Shown in pieces: positions 58,260-64,000 of a stretch of 64,000 nt of DNA. The notes beneath the pieces are model-generated. The model worked only from the letters and a program-made list of their open reading frames with translations, made no database searches and had not been told where the DNA came from. Position numbers and translations under genes: made by a program. The number at the start of each line of letters is the position of its first letter. Position 1 is the first letter of the stretch. Origin of the DNA: Anthoceros angustus (lineage: Eukaryota; Streptophyta; Anthocerotopsida; Anthocerotales; Anthocerotaceae). The stretch spans positions 930,001-994,000 of the forward strand of contig MU008171.1 of the NCBI GenBank assembly GCA_010909165.1. The letters are read 5' to 3'.

Positions 58260-58790
58260 GGACCGATAGACCTTAACCTTTAAGCGAACAGAAACCTTGG
58301 CCTTCGGTGTCAAAACACCTTGGCCTTCGGACTAAGCAACAACCTGGGCCTTAGAAGCAAAGACCTTGACCTTCGTGGAAACCTTGGCCTTGAAAACAAC
58401 CTTCAAACAGAGCAGCAAACGACCTTTGCCTTCAAACAAACTTACAGAGACCTTGGCCTTGACGAAGGCTGGTAAAACCTTAGCCTTTGGAGAAGGCTGA
58501 AAGAACTGGGCTCAAAACTTGAACAAAGGCCTTAGCCATCCTAGAACACCTTGGCCTTCAAAGACGGCTAAAAGGCTTAGCCTTGAGAGCAACAACCTTG
58601 GCTGCGAAACTAGAACTAGACTCCTAAGCCTTGAGCAAAGCTGGATGCACCTTGGCCTACAAAGACAGCTTGCCTCAAACAGACGGAATACCTTGGCTGC
58701 GAAACTAATCCAACGCCTAAGCTGCGGAGGAGAGGTGGACCACCTAGGCCTCAAAAGGAAGAAAGAAAAGACCTTGGGCTTTGGAGAAGC
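58260..58790. repeat. Degenerate ACCTTGGCCTT repeat
   Basis: At least a dozen ACCTTGGCCTT-like words, spaced about 20-40 bp, with drifting AAGGCT/GAGAAGGCT variants. On the minus strand it translates as Lys/Ala/Val-rich (KAKV) repeats directly downstream of a TATA-like box, so it could be the 5' part of the minus-strand unit. Confidence 0.7.
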
Positions 58791-58801
58791 TTATATAGGC
58801 C
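58788..58801 (-). promoter_or_regulatory. TATA-like box, minus strand
   Basis: GGCCTATATAAGCTTC on the minus strand is a good plant TATA box (TATATAAG) at the upstream end of the minus-strand unit. The same site reads CTTATATAGGCC on the plus strand, and the telo-box-like AAACCCTAAC follows, so plus-strand use is also possible. Confidence 0.35.
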
Positions 58802-60280
58802 AAACCCTAACCATTCTCCCTCTGCCGGGCGCCTCTCTCTACCAAACTGATTTGAATTAATCAACCTAACATTCCGAGCCGAATCCAAACCTACGAGGTT
58901 CGCCATTCGCCACGCCTGTTCAACCAAACCTAGGTTCGGATTCCAAACCTAGCCTAACCGCACAAACCTAATCTCCGAGCCCCGGGCAAGGGGCTGGCCC
59001 AACCAGTCGCCACGCACGCCCCACCGTCGAACCATCTAGAACCCTAAGTTTTCGATTTAGCATACACATAGGGTTTCACTCCCCACCCGCGCTCTTCAAG
59101 TCGACACGACCTTTGGCGATCCGCCACGATCGCCTTTGCAGTGTGTTCACGCTTGGTTGGTGTCCTGGCTGACGCAATCGGCTCCACTTCCCTTCATCTA
59201 GTCGCCCACCACCGTCGATGGGCTCTCTTTTCGATCGCCTAGTCTTTGGTTCCGTCCCTCAATTGCATGTCATTCAATTGCACTCGATATTGGTTCTGCT
59301 GAACTACGATCAAGTTCATTTTGCAGCCCACGGTGGCATCCACTCACGCTTAGCTCCGCCGCCAATTGGACAACAGTTCGTTTGGCTTCCTCCGAGGTGC
59401 GACGCCACGAACGCTTCTCCTTACTCTTTCGTTCTAGCCCTTTCGCCCAGCATGTCCAGCTTCGTGGCTATTGAGCTGGTCCACTGACCCACATCGTTTC
59501 TGTCTGTTAGGATCTCCCTCCCGCCAGCGCTTTTGGTTCCGATCCGACTGCCTGAGTTCTCTGTGTGCCTTTGCACCGCCGAAGGGTTAGCTGGAAATGT
59601 TCTCTTGTGGGTTATGGTGCTCTTCCTTTGTTCCCACCGTCGATCACTTTGCTGTTTGGTCTTTGCACACATACCGCCGGACTGTGTGGTTGTTGCTCTC
59701 TTGGTCTTGTTTTTCTGTCATTGTTTTACTACATGCCTTGTCCCTTCTTACCCACATGGCTTGTCCCCGCCAGTTCCACTCTCTCCTTGCGTGTCCGACC
59801 TGTGCATCCGATACGAGTTTCAAGGTTGCTTGGTATATCGAGGTGTGGAGAGGCTCTTTCTGCTTTGCCATAGTTGTCACCATAGTCCTCTTTTTCGGTG
59901 TTGGCGCGACGATTACGTTTCACGATGACCGAAAAGGACCAAGTTTGTAAATCTCGTTGGTCTCATCACATCCTCACTAGTTGGGCATGATTGGTAAACC
60001 GCATGGAGTTTTGATGGGCTAGTGTTTTCAATGCACATTTGTCATGCACTTAATAAACTCACGACCTCTCCTCCGGGAATTGAGCAGCCAAAGGTCACGC
60101 AAGAAGGCGCCATCCTAGTGTCACGTCCGTCACAATAATTCTATGGTTTTCAACGACGTGTCGGAGGGTTGGCCGTGGGAAACTAATGCATGATTGGGTT
60201 GACTAAGCAGGTAAGGGGTTCGTCTAAAAGAGTCTCGTTCTTGAAGTCTTTTCGAACATAGCTATCCTGCGTAAAACATG
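58802..60280. other. Spacer with unproven plus-strand open frames
   Basis: Open frames such as 59,218-59,487 (MGSLFDRLVFGSVPQLHVIQ) and 59,533-59,950 overlap with frames on the other strand. Neither shows a family motif. The region could be 5' UTR and promoter of the multi-exon gene to the right. Confidence 0.3.
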
Positions 60281-61930
60281 AATCTTGTGTGCGAGTTTGA
60301 GAACATATTCGCGCTTGTTGCTTCCAAGTTATCGGATTGGTGATGACGAGCTTTTAACAAAATTCGATGCGAGGATCTTGCGACAATTGGTTTCGCGTGA
60401 AGCATCGGAAACGACGATCGCGGATGGTAATACCTTGCTCAACCCGCTGTCTTGCGCAATGCGCCTTTGTGCAGTTGATGTAGTCATCACTATGATCAGT
60501 GTTCGATGGCTTTTCATTTGAATCGGGATGGAATCGACAACGAAAGCAATAACGATTTTCAAATCCAAGAAGGTACTTGATACTACCGTAATGCTTCTTA
60601 CTTTGCTTTTACTTTTACTTTTACTTATATCTATCGTGTCAACCCCCGCAGAACTCACATGACGCCACCCCGTGAGCGCCATTCGACAAATTACTTCCCA
60701 CCCATGGGGATCCAGATATGACGCTAACGCAGTTTGAACCACCACTGGAGATCGAAAGATCGTAGAAAAAGGTATTCGTGAAAAATGATTGTTAGTCCTG
60801 TATATTCTCGTTGGTCGAGTCTAACAAAACCCGTGGGTTTCCTCTGCGAGCACACAATGTTCTCTGTGATGGACAAACAAGACCTTAAGCATCTTTGCGA
60901 GATGCTTGATTGAATAAGATAAAGAAGGTAAGCACTTTTCCTATTTCATAAACTTGATCTAAGTATGCTCAATCCAAAATCCTAACCCTAAATTTATCTC
61001 TGCAGGATATAAAAAGAACCTTGAACAACTCAATTGAACTGAAACGCATACACTTGTGGAAAGGTTTAATGGACACGATTTTCAATGCAAACAATGTTGG
61101 AGGGATATCAAAGTTCCATCCAGCAAGATCGAGGTAATCAAATTAACATTCATACCTTCTTTGCTTCTTCACATTTACCTTCTTTTAACTTGGCATTCTG
61201 AATCTTTGGAAAACAAGTCGCCGTAAAAATATAAAGGACAAAGTCGATGAGATTGACAACAACATTGACAATGCGGCCATCTCCAATCGTACACAAAATG
61301 TATTTTGTATTTAATTTGTTTTAATATGATTTTGGTTTAAGAAAGTAATGATTTTGGTTTTGATCGCAAAAGAGAAAAATAGATGACTTCATGGAGAATG
61401 GACCAACTTACGGGCCGTCACAAGAGTTCACCGAGTTTGGAAAGTGGATGAGCAATTTTCAATATCCACCACTTTTGAAGACTTTAAATCTAAGTATACC
61501 GCAATTTGGGAGCATAGTCTAAAAGAGCAAGCATACCATCTTGAATGAAGATGGGTCCAACCCACATTCGAGCGATGCAGAGATCCAAGCAAGTAAGCAA
61601 AAACTCCCTTTCTCTTTCTTATTTTTTACATATAACTCTATGTAATGTAATGTATGCATTGAATGCGAGATAGGGCAGCAATTGAAAATAAGGAGTTGAA
61701 AACGACAGACTTGTTGTCTCTCATGGAAGAACCGGAGACAACGAAAAATATTCAAAAGGTACATCGTTTGAAAGATATTATCTGTTTGCATTCCGAGATG
61801 AATTCTAATGAATATGTTTCTTCAGAACATACGATCACATTTCCGCAGTGTCGGAAATCTTCACAGCACGTGTTTAACGCTTGTCGAAAAGGTATATGCA
61901 AAGAAAGATCTTCTCCGAATTGAAATGGAG
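60281..61930 (+). CDS. Multi-exon plus-strand gene of unknown function (partial model)
   Basis: A series of short exons with GT-AG borders: one ending at 60,426 (donor GTAATA; DDELLTKFDARILRQLVSRE); one ending at 60,572 (GTACTT); one ending at 60,927 (GTAAGC; MDKQDLKHLCEMLD); 61,006-61,133 (TNNN-like acceptor CTGCAG, donor GTAATC; DIKRTLNNSIELKRIHLWKG, then NVGGISKFHPARSR); 61,218-61,299 (KDKVDEIDNNIDNAAISN); 61,373-61,592 (MENGPTYGPSQEFTEFGKWM); 61,674-61,758; 61,826-61,930 (IRSHFRSVGNLHSTCLTLVE, donor GTAAAT). The pattern of ~100-200-bp exons and ~80-bp AT-rich introns is that of a plant gene. I recognise no domain, and a few exons need a frame change, so this is a broken gene, a TE gene or an imprecise model. 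Confidence 0.45.
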
Positions 61931-62506
61931 GTAAATGACTAATTACTTTTACTTTTTGTTTGTAGTTATCAAGAATCAAAGCGAGTTGTTTTCACTCTTT
62001 GAGGTGAGTACTAAAGTTGGAAAACAAATATGTTTTATATATGAATTGACAATGGTTTAAATTGCGAAATATTCTCGCTTGGATGAAATATTCAAATGAT
62101 TATACATTTATCCGGACCATACAATCAGCAGCTCAAAAGTACTATTCAAGAGAAGGCACGAACCATTTTACACTCCATCTACTCCAATAGAAGATGAGTA
62201 GAATTTACCAAAACCATTTGAATTACCTTACGATGGCGAAGGTAATGCTTTTCTGTAAAAGGATTCAAAACGAAATGACAGAGCAGAGAAAATGATAAGA
62301 GAGAGAGAAATGACATATAAGATGGGTGGTTTAGGCACCAAGTCTATATAGTTCATGGACCTCGGCCCCCTCACCAAAGAGCGCCCCTCGGCCCCACTTA
62401 CCGCCCTCACGCCGGAACGGACGCCGCCGGGCACGGCCTAACGGTCTCGCCTCACGGCCTCGACTGCTCGCCGTGACGCCCGCCCGCTTCCTAACACATA
62501 GGCACA
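61931..62506. other. AT-rich spacer, then a GC-rich stretch that may be an LTR end
   Basis: To about 62,330 the sequence is AT-rich without a gene. From 62,355 to 62,495 it is C/G-rich, with repeated CTCGGCCCCNCT words, ending CCTAACACATAGG. This could be the end of the 5' LTR of the Copia to the right, but no tRNA-Met primer site follows. Confidence 0.3.
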
Positions 62507-62788
62507 ATGATAAACGAGTATACCACATCTTTTGATGTGGTCATCCCCTGCTCTGCAGATTACATCAAGCAGAGAATCCACATCTATCTAGACACGCTAT
62601 CTAGAAGAAACAACCTCTTCCGAAATCCTCCACAACCTGAAATCGAAGCATTAAAAGCTTCAGTAATTAACAAAATCAAACAACTGCAAAACCGTAGAGA
62701 AACCAATGAAACTAAAACCGTGAGAATCCTACTTACCATGCACCTTGACACCACCTGTCTCCTTAGAAACTCCGTCTTCGAGACATAA
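62507..62788 (+). CDS. 93-codon open frame upstream of Copia G gag
   Basis: The frame runs from ATG 62,507 to a TAA stop with a balanced composition: MINEYTTSFDVVIPCSADYI, YLDTLSRRNNLFRNPPQPEI and a basic middle part (KQLQNRRETNETKTV). It lies 60 bp before the gag start (62,850), in the leader where Copia elements usually have no gene. I recognise no family. It may be a chance frame or an extra protein of this element. Confidence 0.35.
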   Translation: MINEYTTSFDVVIPCSADYIKQRIHIYLDTLSRRNNLFRNPPQPEIEALKASVINKIKQLQNRRETNETKTVRILLTMHLDTTCLLRNSVFET

Positions 62789-62849
62789 ACTTACAACATA
62801 CACACCACATTATCACCCCACATACACACATGAGAAAATTAAAAACACA

Positions 62850-64000
62850 AATGGCTACCTCTAGCATCTCGCTGTCCAAGGAGGACAGATTTGATGGACA
62901 ACAGCACAACTTCCCCATATGGAAGTTTAGAATTACAAACATTCTGAAAGAAAGAAAGCTTTGGGAATTCGTAGGTGGAGTCGGCACTCCACCGATGGTT
63001 ACAGCACGTCCTTCAGGCGCTAACGCCACAAATGCCCAGAAGGAAGAATGGGACGACAAGAATCAGCAAGCCAAGAATGTAATCATGCAAGGCATGAACC
63101 GAAACGCTGAATTGGAAGGGATCAACAATGGACAAGCTTGGCAACAACTCCACGATGTGTATGTCGGACATCATGCACATGGTCCACACGATTAAAAATT
63201 ACTTCTCTTTAAGGATGTCGAACACCAAGTGGACACACATACCATGTTGTTTAGAATGGAACGCCAAGTTCCAATCATGTGGCTTCACCATCTCGAAGAT
63301 TTGATGGAATATTGCTGTCTACTCTACCCGAGATCTACGTAGTTCGGTCCTACAAGGTGCCCACCTCCACGGTCAACAAGGTCATTAGTGCAATGTTGAC
63401 GTAAGAAGCAAGGAGAAAAGTATTTGCTACCTCCTTTGGCGGGGAATCGTCAAACGCAGCCTACTTCACAGGCAGAGGAAGAGCTCGAGGCCGTGGAAGG
63501 CCCAACTTTAGAGCCCAGCAGCAACACAGGGGCAGAGGCTCCTATTCAAGAGGACGTGGCAACTTCAACCCAAGTTGGAGAAAAATATGTGGCTACTGCA
63601 AAATTCTGGGCCACACATATGAGGAGTGCCGGAAACGCATGTCAGATAATAACCAAAGAAGAGACAGAGGAGAAGCATCAGGCCAGTTAGCTTTAACTAT
63701 GAAAAGACACTCAAAGGCATTCCTATGCCTACTAAATAGCAGGTCAGACTCACCACCATCAGCCCTAGTTGCTTCATGTCTGACTGCTCAAGGCCAGCAC
63801 TCCTGGTATATAGATTCAGGGGCGTCACAGCATATGACCCCACATCAAGAATATTTCAAAGACTTTACACCCTCTAAGCCTCCTCACTTCGTCAGCCTGG
63901 GTGATGACACAAGGCACACCATAGAAGGACACGGATCAAGAGAATTAAACTGCCGGGAAGCACACCAAATTTCGGATGTTCTACTTGTCCCGGGACTTAC
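62850..64000 (+). mobile_element. Copia element G: gag and protease, runs off the window
   Basis: Gag begins MATSSISLSKEDRFDGQQHN at 62,850 and continues FPIWKFRITNILKERKLWEF. It is frameshifted near 63,195. After 63,440, in another frame, an Arg/Gly-rich stretch precedes the zinc knuckle CGYCKILGHTYEEC (about 63,594-63,636). The protease is WYIDSGASQHMTPHQEYF (about 63,810-63,860), with LGDDTRHTIEGHGS and VLLVPGL at the window edge. The gag start and RG-rich region match Copia A, so both belong to one family. Integrase and RT lie beyond the window. Confidence 0.85.

Larger units (their letters stand above)
51922..58790 (-). pseudogene. Minus-strand intron-containing unit of unknown function
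   Basis: Several exon-like pieces on the minus strand have plausible splice sites. One exon ends at 56,026 with donor GTAAGT and encodes KVSGVRGWDSAIEDIPHKDL, then STKFELKRQLKILSQ. The next spans about 55,967-55,708 (acceptor TTTCAG, donor GTTTGT; RPWYSIVKVVKPISDDDERQ, FSTVTINVLLGEK). Another starts at 55,626 (VHILHESFEYVAGGIAQPLI). Another ends at 54,972 with donor GTAGGA (GITNKRPCNDDYAVTMARCP). The left end (52,489-51,977) encodes a Gln/Glu/Arg-rich probable coiled coil (QRQTDLESLIEQQRRKAVQL). Further upstream, FSIRVAPRTQVIHECIDMFE (about 56,400-56,340) also looks coding. I do not recognise a family. It may be one host gene or a large transposon; a tandem duplication lies inside it. Confidence 0.4.

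Noticed and set aside
59533-59950. Plus-strand Cys-rich open frames of about 100-130 codons
   Set aside because: Three overlapping frames are open at once with no motif; likely a C/T-rich leader sequence.
1-64000. CRISPR arrays, rRNA or tRNA genes
   Set aside because: No regularly spaced short repeats with unique spacers and no tRNA or rRNA signatures; tRNA-like matches are only retrotransposon primer-binding sites.

Overview
The window looks like a transposon-rich stretch of a land-plant nuclear genome. The evidence is: Ty1/copia LTR retrotransposons primed from the 3' end of initiator tRNA-Met (primer-binding site TGGTATCAGAGC), three germin-like protein (GLP) genes with four exons each, a secreted legume-type lectin, and GT-AG introns. 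GLP genes with three introns and a DUF7869-type gene fit a non-flowering plant (bryophyte, lycophyte or fern) better than a flowering plant, but I cannot name the species. No rRNA, tRNA, CRISPR or prokaryotic operon is visible.

Layout. 0.25-3.09 kb: 3' ends of two degraded Copia elements. 3.17-4.20 kb: GLP-1 (minus). 5.30-10.28 kb: GLP-2 (minus), whose intron 1 is filled by a degenerate CGCTACGCTT-type repeat and whose exon 1 is split by a 3.4-kb Copia with two LTRs and most of RT/RNase H deleted. 11.54-14.4 kb: a Copia with 5' LTR, gag and protease, running into a 30-bp minisatellite. 14.84-17.69 kb: minus-strand Copia remnants. 17.7-45.2 kb: a gene resembling an SGNH-fold esterase, split by a Copia (LTRs at 18.13, 30.11 and 44.41 kb; 5-bp target duplication AAGTG). 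Its interior carries about 9 kb of extra sequence between primer-binding site and gag, with two divergent gene-like regions: a minus-strand one with an amino-methyltransferase-like motif, and a plus-strand one of the DUF7869 type. About 12 kb (16,831-28,827) is repeated in tandem (28,828 to about 41,290). 45.4-46.3 kb: short tandem repeats. 46.4-47.3 kb: lectin (minus). 48.96-49.99 kb: GLP-3, a near-copy of GLP-1. 50.6 kb: 5' LTR and intact primer-binding site of a truncated Copia. 51.9-58.8 kb: minus-strand intron-containing unit of unknown function with nested tandem duplications. 60.3-61.93 kb: plus-strand multi-exon gene of unknown function. 62.85-64 kb: 5' part of a Copia of the same family as the one at 15.4-17.7 kb.

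The main caution is sequence quality. The two 12-kb copies differ mostly by short indels, and the examples I compared cluster at CAG/CTG and CG-rich triplets. Most primer-binding sites in the window read TGGTATCGAGC, lacking the A of the expected CAG. Many frameshifts here may therefore be base-calling errors at methylated CHG/CG sites, not real decay.
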